Assembly: GCA_964426945.1 (NCBI GenBank)
Contig: CAYRSS010000015.1
Coordinates: forward strand, 1-64,000
Length of the DNA stretch: 64,000 nt
Source: CAYRSS01 sp964426945
Lineage (GTDB): Bacteria > Planctomycetota > Phycisphaerae > UBA1845
Direction of reading: 5' to 3'
Both the position numbers and the translations under genes were made by a program. The stretch's first letter is position 1; every line of letters starts with the position of its first letter. Under the pieces are notes generated by a model. It saw nothing but the letters and a program-made list of their open reading frames with translations, had not been told where the DNA came from and did no database searches. Positions 16,542-26,600 of this stretch are shown here, one piece after another.

Positions 16542-18011
16542 TTAGAGCGCCGTCACGACCGCCTTGACCTCGGTGTAGTTCTGCATGGCGTATTCGCCGA
16601 GTTCGCGCCCGAGGCCGCTCATCCTGAACCCGCCGAACGGGATGGCGTTGTCGAACACGTCGTAGCAGTTCACCCAGACGGTGCCCGCCCGCAGGCCGGC
16701 GGCCACGCGGTTGGCCTTCTCGATGTCCTTGGTCCAGACCGCGGCCGCCAGTCCGTAGAACGTGCGATTGCCGCGGCGGATGGCCTCGTCCACGTCGCTG
16801 AATTTCATCACGCTCAGCACGGGGCCGAAGATCTCCTCCTGGGCGATCTTCATGTCGTCCTTCACGTTGTCGAAGACGGTGGGCTGGATGAAGTAGCCGC
16901 TGCGGTCGAGCTTGGCGCCGCCGGTCAGGCATGTCGCGCCGGCCTGCTTGCCGCTGTCGATGTAGCCGAGAATCTTCTCGTACTGCTCCTGCGAGACCTG
17001 CGGCCCCTGCGTGGTGTTGCCGTCGAAGGGATCGCCGACCTTCTGGCTCTTGGCGCGGTTCACGACCGACTCGACCACCTTGCCGTGGATGCGGTCTTCG
17101 ACAAACAGGCGCGAGCCGGCGCAGCAGCACTGCCCCTGGTTGAAGAACAGCGCGTCATAGGCGAACCGCGCGGCCTTCTCGACGTCGGCGTCGGCGAAGA
17201 TGATGTTCGGGCTCTTGCCGCCCAGTTCCAGCGTGACGCGCTTGAGGTTCGTTTCGGCCGCGTGCTTCATGATGAGCTGGCCGACTTCGGTGCTGCCCGT
17301 AAAGGCGATCTTGTCCACGTCCATGTGACGGGCGAGCGCTGCGCCCGCCGTGGGGCCGAAGCCCGGTACCACGTTGATCACGCCGTCCGGATACCCCGCC
17401 TCCTGGGCGAGCTGCGCGATCCGAAGGGCGGTGAGCGGGGTCTGCTCGGCCGGCTTGAGCACCAGGGTGCAGCCCATCGCCAGCGCCGGGCCCCACTTCC
17501 ACGCCTGCATCAGTGCCGGGAAGTTCCACGGGATCACCTGGCCGACGACGCCAACCGGCTCGTGTCGCGTGTAGGCCATGAACGGCCCGTTCACCGGCAG
17601 CACCTTGCCGTGAATCTTGTCGGCCCAGCCCGCGTAGTAGCGGTAGCACGAGACCACCAGCGGCAGGTCGACGTTGCGCGCGTCGCGGATCGGCTTGCCG
17701 TTGTCGAGTGTCTCGAGCGCGGCCAGTTCGTCGATGTGCTTCTCGATCAGGTCGGCGAGCTTGTACATCAGCCGGCCGCGTTCCTGGGGCGTGATCTTCG
17801 ACCACGGGCCCGACTCGAAGGCCTTCCGCGCCGCGGCGACCGCCTTGTCGACGTCCGACTTGTCTCCTTCAGCCACCTGGCAGATCGTGTCACCCGTGGC
17901 GGGATTGATCGTCTCGAACGTCTTGCCGCTGGCGGCGTCGATCCACTTGCCGTCGATAAGCATTTTCTGATCGCGGACCTTCGGCGGGGTGATGGTGGCG
18001 GCAGCTACCAT
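16542..18011 (-). CDS. NAD-dependent aldehyde dehydrogenase
   Basis: The 489-residue enzyme belongs to the classical ALDH superfamily and oxidises aldehydes to carboxylic acids in the cytoplasm. The cofactor and catalytic motifs are IPWNFPALMQ, KPAEQTPLTAL, FTGSTEVGQ, the general-base Glu in LELGGKSPN and the nucleophile Cys in NQGQCCCAGSR. The C-terminal EEIFGPVLSVMKF and PFGGFRMSGLGRELG are also typical of the ALDH1/2-like or betaine-aldehyde type; the substrate cannot be told. ATG 18011 is preceded by AGGAGC, and the reading frame upstream of it is non-homologous. It is divergent from the small basic protein gene. Confidence 0.93.
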   Translation of the reverse strand: MVAAATITPPKVRDQKMLIDGKWIDAASGKTFETINPATGDTICQVAEGDKSDVDKAVAAARKAFESGPWSKITPQERGRLMYKLADLIEKHIDELAALETLDNGKPIRDARNVDLPLVVSCYRYYAGWADKIHGKVLPVNGPFMAYTRHEPVGVVGQVIPWNFPALMQAWKWGPALAMGCTLVLKPAEQTPLTALRIAQLAQEAGYPDGVINVVPGFGPTAGAALARHMDVDKIAFTGSTEVGQLIMKHAAETNLKRVTLELGGKSPNIIFADADVEKAARFAYDALFFNQGQCCCAGSRLFVEDRIHGKVVESVVNRAKSQKVGDPFDGNTTQGPQVSQEQYEKILGYIDSGKQAGATCLTGGAKLDRSGYFIQPTVFDNVKDDMKIAQEEIFGPVLSVMKFSDVDEAIRRGNRTFYGLAAAVWTKDIEKANRVAAGLRAGTVWVNCYDVFDNAIPFGGFRMSGLGRELGEYAMQNYTEVKAVVTAL

Positions 18012-18680
18012 AGGAGCAGCTCCTTTCGTGGATGGGACAGGCTTCGTGGCGCGGCCGGCCGGCCCCGGCGCGCCAATCTCCGACTCGCAAATCACAGGCC
18101 GGACCCTACCGCGCCACCGGGCGGCGGGCAATGGAACCCGCCTGCGCTCGAGCCGGCGGGACGTGTTTGCCACAAGTCCGTTGTCGCGAAGCGTTGCGAT
18201 ACGCCGGTTAGCCCCCGGAAGGTGGGCGGCTACGCTTCCGGCGCCCTTGCGTAACGCTCGCATCGGCCCGTTTGAGCAGGCGAGCCTACCCCCGCCGATG
18301 GACGCGGCGCTGTCGGGATATCCGGCATGCTGACCGGCTCCGGAGCCGGGCGTGCACGCGCAAAGCGCGGCGGCGCGGATTTTTTTTCTGGCGCCCCCGG
18401 GCGGCGCATCGCGCGCGGAGTCTTCACCGCGCGCTGCGCCGCCGCCGATGCGCGCATTTGCCTTGATTTCCGCTGGTTTGCGTCGAGCGGGCGCGCCGCG
18501 CACGGCCGGGCTCGTGGCCGCGCCAGCGCCGCCTGTGACGGTTTTGCGGACCCCCCAAGTCGGGCTTCGGGCAGCCCGACTTTGGCGATAACTAAAGAGG
18601 GACCTAGAGAATCCCGATGCATGCGGCAAGTCGGGGACGCTGTGAAGCCTCGCACTGAAAAGTGGAATTCGGAGATGACA
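18012..18680. other. long divergent intergenic region upstream of the small basic protein
   Basis: About 670 bases lie between the aldehyde dehydrogenase and the basic-protein gene. The middle is an extremely GC-rich stretch with an isolated run of eight T at 18380-18387. The last 120 bases are distinctly less GC-rich and appear to be a structured leader: a perfect 10-bp hairpin (separate entry), then GGGA/TCCC (about 18599-18617) and further short stems. No ORF here is convincing, although the basic-protein frame stays open to about 18327. Confidence 0.5.
18557..18582 (+). promoter_or_regulatory. perfect 10-bp hairpin in the leader of the basic-protein gene
   Basis: AAGTCGGGCT (18557-18566) pairs perfectly with AGCCCGACTT (18573-18582) around a 6-base loop, TCGGGC. 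It is followed by only three T, so it is a weak terminator at best. It may be part of a cis-regulatory leader or an RNA-stabilising hairpin for the gene at 18681. Confidence 0.5.
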
Positions 18681-19193
18681 ATGATGGCTACGGGCTACAA
18701 CAAGAATCGCAGCAGCAACACCGGTTGGCAGTACGGTTCCTACAGCGGTTCGTGGGGCGGCACCGGCTCGACCTCGCGCGGCCGCACCACCGGCACGACC
18801 TCGCGCGGTCGCTCGACGGGATTCGCCCAGGGCTACACGCAGGTCGGCGGCAACTTCATCCAGAAGATCAACTCGTTCAAGACGCTGGTCAACCAGGCCA
18901 AGGGCTCGGCCTCCAACCGTCCCAGCCCGACGACGCTGAACACGTTCGCCAACTGGGTCAACAAGGGCGCCAACGTCTTCACCGTCACGACCGCTCAGCT
19001 CAACCGCTGGTGCGGCAAGAACAGCACGCAGAACTACAACTTCAACAGCCCGACCAGCTGCAAGAACTTCCTCAGCAACAAGTTCGGCAAGGCCACCATC
19101 AAGGCCGTCGCCAAGGGCAAGAGCAACGGCTCGTGGATCGTCGCCTGTGCGCCGACCTGGAAGGGCCGCCCGTTCCAGATGCCGACCCGCTAA
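18681..19193 (+). CDS. small, very basic protein without acidic residues; unknown function
   Basis: I do not recognise a family. The 170-residue product has no Asp or Glu, about 13 Lys and 9 Arg, and so a very high pI. Residues 1-45 are low complexity (Ser, Thr, Gly, Arg, Asn; SRGRTTGTTSRGRSTG), recalling RGG-type nucleic-acid-binding tails. Residues 50-170 look globular, with aromatic and hydrophobic spacing (FANWVNKGANVFTVTTAQL) and three Cys. There is no signal peptide. Every Lys codon is AAG and Asn is almost always AAC, suggesting high expression. GGAG at 18671-18674 is six bases before ATG 18681, so this start is chosen over ATG 18675 (no spacing); ATG 18684 is also possible. A strong bidirectional terminator follows. 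Confidence 0.8.
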   Translation: MMATGYNKNRSSNTGWQYGSYSGSWGGTGSTSRGRTTGTTSRGRSTGFAQGYTQVGGNFIQKINSFKTLVNQAKGSASNRPSPTTLNTFANWVNKGANVFTVTTAQLNRWCGKNSTQNYNFNSPTSCKNFLSNKFGKATIKAVAKGKSNGSWIVACAPTWKGRPFQMPTR

Positions 19194-19262
19194 TGACCCG
19201 CAGGACTTCCTGACGCCCTGATCGGGGCGCCGGGAGGCACCACGACGGATCAGCAAAAAACA

Positions 19263-19306
19263 GGGGCGTTTCGCCGATACCAGGCGAAACGCCCCGTTTG
19301 CTTTCA
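19263..19306. terminator. bidirectional intrinsic terminator between convergent genes
   Basis: GGGGCGTTTCGCC (19263-19275) pairs perfectly with GGCGAAACGCCCC (19283-19295) over 13 bp, with a 7-base loop. The plus side continues with GTTTGCTTT and the minus side with GTTTTTTGC, so it can stop both the basic-protein transcript and the convergent CPBP-like gene. Confidence 0.88.
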
Positions 19307-19317
19307 CCCCGGCGAGG

Positions 19318-20214
19318 TCACGCCGGCCGCGCGATCGCGATCATCATGCCCAGCGACGCCAGCGCCGTCAGCAGGTGGAGCAGGAACGGCGTCAGCAGCG
19401 AGTTCGTGCGGTACGCGAGGTACGCGGAAACCACGCCGCCGGGAAAGGAGAGCAGCAGTTCCCGCGGATCCTTCCCCAGGTGAACCGCGCCGAACAGGAG
19501 CCCTGAAAGCAGCACGGCCGGCGCGCAGTCCGGAGGAAGGCCGAGCCACGCGCGCAGCCGCGCCGCCCCGATCAGTCCCTCGGTCGGCTGTGCGAGCCCC
19601 AGCCAGCGCAGCATGCGCTGGGCGCGCGTTGAACCGCCCAGCGCCACGGGCGGCGGCGGCGGCCAGCGTAGTCCCGGTCTGAACATCGCCAGCAGCAGCC
19701 CTTGCAGCAGGATGTGCTCGACGCTCATATTCACGGCGTAGTACAGGAGCGCCGGCGCGGCTTTCGGCCGGAACTGACCGACGTAATGCTCGGCGATGCC
19801 GGGGCTCTGGACCATCCACCCCAGCAGCGGCAGTGAAAGCACCAGGCCGCAGCCGACCAGACGCAGGCCGAGACGGTTGGGGACGCGAAGCCCGAGATCT
19901 CGAGGCCGCCCCGCGCCCACCCCGGCCGCCAGCAGCCATGGCACGGCCAGCCCCACGACCACGAGATAGAGACCGTGCCGGTGCAGCCAGGTGACGCGCT
20001 CCACGCCGGGCCACTCCCACAACGGCTGGATCCGCTCGTGGATCCACTGTTGCCACGCTTCGCCCAATCCGCCGCCTAGCCAGCCCGGAACCCGGGCCAG
20101 CAGCAGGGCGACGTACACGGAGAGGGTGACCATGGCCACCGCCGGTGCCAGCCAGCGCTTCGCTGCGGGCGGGCTCGCATTCGGCGCGTCGGGAGGATGG
20201 GGTGCGGCGAGCAT
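19318..20214 (-). CDS. CPBP (CAAX protease / Abi)-like membrane protein, degenerate motifs
   Basis: The 298-residue protein has about seven or eight hydrophobic segments. The second family motif is intact (LLFGAVHLGKD) and is followed by the typical SFPGGVVSAYLAYRTNSL and LTPFLLHLLTALAS. The first motif, normally EExxxR, reads SVEHILLQG, so the second Glu and the Arg are replaced. The last motif lacks its usual Asn after HLL. It may be an inactive homologue or a divergent glutamic intramembrane protease. It is convergent with the basic-protein gene and shares its terminator. Confidence 0.72.
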   Translation of the reverse strand: MLAAPHPPDAPNASPPAAKRWLAPAVAMVTLSVYVALLLARVPGWLGGGLGEAWQQWIHERIQPLWEWPGVERVTWLHRHGLYLVVVGLAVPWLLAAGVGAGRPRDLGLRVPNRLGLRLVGCGLVLSLPLLGWMVQSPGIAEHYVGQFRPKAAPALLYYAVNMSVEHILLQGLLLAMFRPGLRWPPPPPVALGGSTRAQRMLRWLGLAQPTEGLIGAARLRAWLGLPPDCAPAVLLSGLLFGAVHLGKDPRELLLSFPGGVVSAYLAYRTNSLLTPFLLHLLTALASLGMMIAIARPA

Positions 20215-20675
20215 AACGTGACACTTGAATCGCGGGATTCGGATCGCCGCGGCCGGTCGGCCGTCGCCCGGAGGCTCTCTGACCCGAGAAGGCAGGCGGC
20301 ATCATAGGGTTGGCGGGCGTGGGGCTCAATCCGAGGCGAACAGGCCCGGCCTTCCCGGACGCACGGGCGCCTCCCGGCAGAACTTCATTGCATCCGGCTG
20401 GGTGGCGGGATACAATCGCGCGTTGAAAGTGGCACGGGATTACCCTTCCCACGCCGCTTTCAGGGGTTTGGTTCGGGCATCAGGCAACCGCCGCCGCAGC
20501 CGCTGGAGGGGGCTACCGCGCGGCGGGCCAAACGAGCGTATTTCTCCCCAACCGGCCGGTGACGCTCGCACCGGCGATCGTGGTTATTTCATTGCCGTTT
20601 GAGGTCACTGCGCAGCACGGTGGCGTCGTCGCGCCTGCGTACGGGTGGCCTGCTTTCATGACAGAGGGTCGAGTT
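20215..20675. other. divergent intergenic region before the 2152-residue secreted protein
   Basis: About 460 bases separate divergent genes. No clear promoter is visible on either strand, and no RNA gene is recognisable. The frame of the downstream gene is open from 20559, but the coding signal begins at the signal peptide. Confidence 0.4.
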
Positions 20676-23600
20676 ATGCAGGGTTGTCGAGTTGCTCACT
20701 GGGGACTGGTGGTCGCGCTGGCGTCGCTCTGTGCGGCGCCGATCGCGCAGGCCGAGACGGTCTGGTCGGCGGATGGCGGCGAGGCTGCGATCAGCTTCGA
20801 CGTCGGGTTGCTCGAGGCGCACGGCGTGACCGTCGCCCCGTCGGACGGGCAGGAGCTTTCGGCCGCCAACTGGCGAGGCCAGTTTTCGGTCGAGCCTTCC
20901 TCGACCCTCCGGGTCAGCTCCAAGAGCCGCATGGTCGAGGGCTTCGGCGAGGGGCATCTGGTCCTGACGCCTGGTCTTTCGATCCAGGGGCCGAACGGGC
21001 AGCTGGCCGTGCGCACCCTCCTTGTGGGCGATGCCCAGGGCCGCTCTAAGGCGGAACTGGCGGTTATGGCCGACACGGGTGACCGCACCCCGCTCGTCCT
21101 CTTCGCCATCCACGAGCCCCGCGTGGCCTTCGACCAGGCCGCCCGGAAGTATGTCGTCCAGGCCGTCGGCCTGACGGTCGCGCCGGACCTGGCCTTCCTG
21201 CTCGGCGACGATTCGCTCATCGGCGTTGCCGTGGGCGAAATGCTCGTCCAGGCGCAACTCGGCTTCGTCGGCGGCGAGGATCCGGACAGTCCGGTGTCGC
21301 TCCAGCCGATCGGTATCGAAGACGGTCCCGGCCTTCGCGGCGTGACCTGCGGCGGCAGTACCGGCCCGGACGTCGTGGTCGGCGTCATCCCGGACATTTC
21401 GAACACCAGCAGCCAGACCATCAGCAGCGTCGTCTACGAGACCATGGCGGTCGGCACGACCTCGTGCAACGTGGGTGACACCGAGCTGCAGTGGATCGCC
21501 GGCAACAACCAGCACCCGGTGATCGGGCAGAACCTGTACCGCCTGCACAACGGCCGGTTCGAGCAACTGGCCCAGGCGTGGCTCAAGCATGGTTTCACGG
21601 CCCTCCAGCAGAACGCGTGCAGCTGCGGCTGCATCTCCTCGGGTACGGGCAGCCGTCTCGGGGTGGGCTGCTCGGATCCGTACAGCTCGGGTCTGAACTT
21701 CGGCCAGAGCGACGCCGGTCCGAAGTGGCAGGTCAACGCCTGGACGGGCGCCTTCACCTACCCGCCGGCGGATCCGACGTGGTCGGGCACCGTCGCGCGT
21801 CGCATGCACATCCGCGTGGACGAGATCGACCCGGGTGTGATCGGCTCGGGCGCCCGGTACTTCGTCGAGGCGCAGTACGTGACGCCCGATGACTCTGCCG
21901 CGGGCAATCAGGACAACAACGCGTCGTACCGCGAAGTCGCGGTCTCCGGCAGCGGCACCGCCTGGACCTTCTCGCTGATCGGCACCACCGTGCGCGGCGA
22001 GGCTGGCGTTCGGGCTTGGAAGGATGTCGATCCCTCGGTAACCGAGACGGACATCCGCGTCCCCGGCGAGGGTCTCTTCATCGTCGCCGCGAAGGCGACG
22101 AGCAACGGCGACGGCACCTGGCACTACGAATACGCAGTCGAGAACCTCAACTCTGACCGGTCGGCCAGTTCGTTCAGCGTCCCGGTCGAGGCCGGCGCCA
22201 CCGTCACAAACATCGGCTTCCGCGATGTCGACTACTGGGACGGTGACGGCGAAGGCAGCGTCAACCGCGACGGCACGGACTGGAACAGCGCCCACGCCGG
22301 TGGGGCCGTGACCTGGACCATGGTCGACGTGGCCGGCACGAACGACAACGCCCTCCGCTGGGGTACGACCTACAACTTCCGCTTCGACTGCAACCGGGCG
22401 CCATCGTCGGCCAACGCCACGATCGGGCTCTACAAGGCCGGCACCCCGACAAGCGTCGCCGGCTCGACCGTCGCCCCGCAGGCCGGTCCGCAGGACTGCA
22501 ACAGCAACGGCGTTGACGACAGCACCGACATCAGCAATGGCACCAGCCAGGACTGCAACAGCAACGGCGTGCCGGATGAATGCGAGTCCTTCACCACGCC
22601 GCCGCTCGCCGCGGAGCAGGTCGTCTGCGGCCTGACCAGCCCGGTCTACGTGACCTCGGCCCCCGGCGACACGGACCGCCTCTTCATCGTCGAGCAGACC
22701 GGTCGCATCCGGATCTACAACCGCACGACGAGCACCCTGCTGGCCACGCCGTACCTCAACGTCTCGGCCCTGATCAGTTCGGGCGGTGAGCGCGGCCTGC
22801 TCGGCCTGGCGTTCCACCCGAACTACGCCAGCAACGGTTTCTTCTACATCAACTACACGAATACGTCGGGCAACACGGTCATCGCCCGCTACACCCGCGC
22901 CACGGCGGACACCGCCAACGCGGGGAGCGCGCTGATCATGAAGACGATCACGCAGGACTTCTCCAATCACAACGGCGGCTGCCTGCAGTTCGGTCCCGAC
23001 GGCATGCTTTACGTTGGTATGGGCGACGGCGGCAGCGCCGGCGACCCGAACAACCGGGCCCAAAACACCGGCTCGCTGCTGGGCAAGATTCTGCGTCTCA
23101 ATGTCGACGTCGCGTCGCCCTACATCCCGGCCGACAACCCGTTCGTCGGCGGCGGCAACCCGCTCGACGAGATCTGGGCCATCGGTACGCGTAACCCGTG
23201 GCGCTTCAGCTTCGATCGCCTGACAGGCGACATGTACATGGGTGACGTCGGCCAGGACGCCCGCGAGGAGATCAACTTCCAGCCGGCCAGCAGCACGGGC
23301 GGCGAGAACTGGGGCTGGCGTTGCTACGAAGGCAACGTCGCCTACAACACCTCGGGCTGCGGCCCGGCCGGGAACTACGACTTCCCGATCCTCGACGTCG
23401 CGCATCCCGGCGCCTGCTCGATCACGGGCGGCTACGTCTATCGCGGCTGCGAGATCCCGGGCCTGTCGGGTACGTACTTCTACGCCGACTACTGCGCCAA
23501 CTGGATCCGCTCGTTCCGCTACACGCCGGGCGGCGGCGTGACCAATCAGCAGGATCTCACCTCGACGTTCTCCGGCGTCGGCGGTGTGGTCTCCTTCGGT

Positions 23601-26600
23601 GAGGATTCCGAAGGCGAGCTGTACATGGTCAGCCTCGCCGGCTGCGTCTACAAGATCGTCGCCCAGCAGGGTGCGGTCTGCGGCAACGGCGTCGTCGAAT
23701 CGGGCGAGCAGTGCGACGACAACAACACGACCAACGGGGACGGGTGCAGCAGCACCTGCCAGCTGGAAGGCGGCGACAACGACTCGTGCTCCGGCGCTGA
23801 GGCAGGCTGCCCGGGTACGATCAACGGCTCGACCGCCGCGGCGACCAACGACGGCAGCGCCTCGTGCGGTACGTCGACGACGTCTCCAGACGTCTGGTAT
23901 GCGTACACGCCGCAGAGCAACGGCACGCTCAGCGTGAACACCTGCGGCAGCAACGACCTCGGCGGCGCGGATGCGGGCATGGACACCGTGCTCTCCATCC
24001 ACACGGCCTGCCCCGGCACCACGGGTAACCAGCTCGCCTGCAATGACGACTGGAACTCAGGCGGTGCGCCGGCCAACGCCTGCACCGGCATCGACAGCGG
24101 CCTCGCCCGCGACTCGGCCGTTCAGGTCGCCGTGACGGGCGGGACGACCTACTACATCCGCGTCTCGGGATTCAGCGGCAGCGCTGGGGCGTTCGTTCTG
24201 AACGTCTCGGGCCCGGCCTGCGGCGTGCAGATCACCGACTGCAACAACAACGGGATCGATGACGCTGTCGACATCTCCTCCGGCACGAGCGAGGACTGCA
24301 ACGACAACGACATCCCCGACGAGTGCGAGGCGTCGACGAATCTCAAGACCTACCCGATCACGCCGAGCCCGGCCGTGGCCATCCCCGACGCGAACACCGC
24401 CGGTGTGACGACCACGTTCACCGTTCCGGACAGCGGCACGATCCAGGACCTCAACCTGGGTCTGAACATCACCCACACCTACAACGGCGACCTGATCGTC
24501 CGCCTGACGCACGGGGCGACCACGGTCACCGTCATTGACCGCCCCGGCGTGCCCGCCTCGTCGTTCGGTTCGAACGACAACGGGTACAACATCGTGCTCG
24601 ATGACGAAGGCACGGGCGGAACCATTGAGAACATCAACCTGGCCGGCGGCGCTTCGACGGTGGTCAGCCCGCCGAGCTACACGCCGAACAACCCGCTCTC
24701 GGCCTTCGACGGCATGGACAAGGCGGGCCTGTGGACGCTGTTCGTGAGCGACTCGGTCGCGCCGGACACCGGCTCGATCGTCAGCTGGACGCTCTACATC
24801 CAGAACCAGGGCGAGCCGGTCGAGTGTCCCGAGGACTGCAACGAGAACGGCCGCGATGACGCGGACGACATCGCTTGCGGCCTGGGCAACATCTGCCAGG
24901 GGCTCTACGGCAGCGGCGACTGCAACAGCAACGGCATCCCGGACGACTGCGAAATCGAGGATGGCAGCGAGGACGACTGCGAAGGCGGCCCGATCGGCGT
25001 GCCTGCGGCCGGCCAGTCACTGTTCTCGATGAACTGTCAGGGCTGCCACAACACGATGGGCCAAGGTGGCAGCGGCCCGACCTGCGGCGGAAACTGCCCG
25101 GGTCCGAACATCCGCAACCGCACCCGCGAGTTCCTCTGGAACAAGCTGCGGTCGCCCACGACCCATGGTGGTGGCGCGTTCAACAACTTCACGCATCAGA
25201 ACTTCGCTGACATCGAGGCGTGGCTCGCCGACGCCGGCAGCCGCGGGCGTCCGGACGAGATTCCGGATTCCTGCCAGAGCGGTCTGCCCGACTGCGACAA
25301 CGACGGCGAGACCGACGCCTGTGAACTCGAGGCAGGTACGCAGGTCGATGCCAACTACAACGGCATCCCCGACGACTGCGAGAGCTGCGAGAACAACAAC
25401 GAATGCCAGGACGGCGACGCCTGCACCAGCGATGTCTGCGACGACGGCGTGTGCGTGAATGCGCCGATCAGCTGCGACGACGGCAGCGCCTGCACCACCG
25501 ACTCGTGCAATCCGTCCTCGGGCTGCGTGAATACGCCGATCACCTGCAACGACGGTGATTCCTGCACGACCGACTCGTGTAACCCGGCCACGGGCTGCGT
25601 CTTTACGCCCGTGACTTGCGATGACGGCAACGAGTGCACCCAGGACTTCTGCGTCTCCGGCTTCTGCGAGCATCAGCAGCTCGAGGGGAGCTGCGACGAC
25701 GAGAACCCGTGCACCACGGACGACTACTGCGAGAACGGCTTCTGCGTGGGCGGCTTCGACGTCGACTGCGACGACGGCAACGCTTGCACGGTCGACTCGT
25801 GCGATACGGCCGACGGCGAGTGCGATCACACGCCGATTCCGGGCTGCTGCCTCACGGCGGCGGAGTGCGGCGACGGCGATGTCTGCACGGCGGACGCCTG
25901 CGTGAACAACGCCTGCCAGTACACGCCGATTCCGAACTGCTGCGAGACGGCCTCGGAGTGCGGGGACGGCAACGTCTGCACCGCCGATGCGTGCGTGGGT
26001 AACACGTGCCAGAACACGCCGATTCCGGATTGCTGCCTGACCCCGTCGGAGTGTGACGACGGCAGTGACTGCACGACGGACCTGTGCGTGAACAACGCGT
26101 GCGAGAGCACCCCGATTCCGGACTGCTGCGAGACGGCTTCGGAGTGCAACGACAGCAACAACTGCACGGCGGACGCGTGCGTGGGCAATGCCTGCCAGAA
26201 CACGCCGATTCCGGGTTGCTGCCTGACGGCTTCCGAGTGCGACGACAGCAACGTCTGCACCGCGGACGCGTGCGTGGGCAACGCCTGCCAGAACACGCCG
26301 ATTACCGACTGCTGCCTGACGCCGTCCGAGTGTGACGACGGCAGCGACTGCACCACGGATCTGTGCGTGAACAATGCGTGCGAGAGCACCCCGATTCCGA
26401 ACTGCTGCGAAACCGCGTCGGAGTGTGACGACGGCAATGCCTGCACCGCGGACGCGTGCGTGGGCAACGCTTGCGAAAACGCGCCGATTTCGGGTTGCTG
26501 CCTGACGGCTTTGGAGTGCGACGACAGCGACGCCTGCACGCTCGACGCGTGCGTGGACAATGCGTGCACCTACGATGCGGTCGAGTGCGACGACGGCAGC

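Noticed and set aside
18365..18400. T-run at 18380-18387 as a terminator
   Set aside because: No gene ends nearby on the plus strand and the preceding stem (CGCGC/GCGCG) is short and not adjacent to the T-run.
18620..18680. Possible c-di-GMP-I riboswitch (GGGGACGC...GAAGCC)
   Set aside because: Only a short word matches; the GCAAACC, GAAA tetraloop and receptor parts are absent.
18012..19307. Upstream extension of the aldehyde dehydrogenase frame by over 430 codons
   Set aside because: The extension runs antisense through the basic-protein gene and an intergenic region; the canonical ALDH start with AGGAGC is at 18011.
20589..24002. Very long open frame on the minus strand (over 1100 codons) opposite the giant secreted protein
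   Set aside because: It is a shadow of strong codon bias in a GC-rich gene: Arg/Val/Ala/His-rich, no domain, no ribosome site. The plus strand has a signal peptide and recognisable domains.
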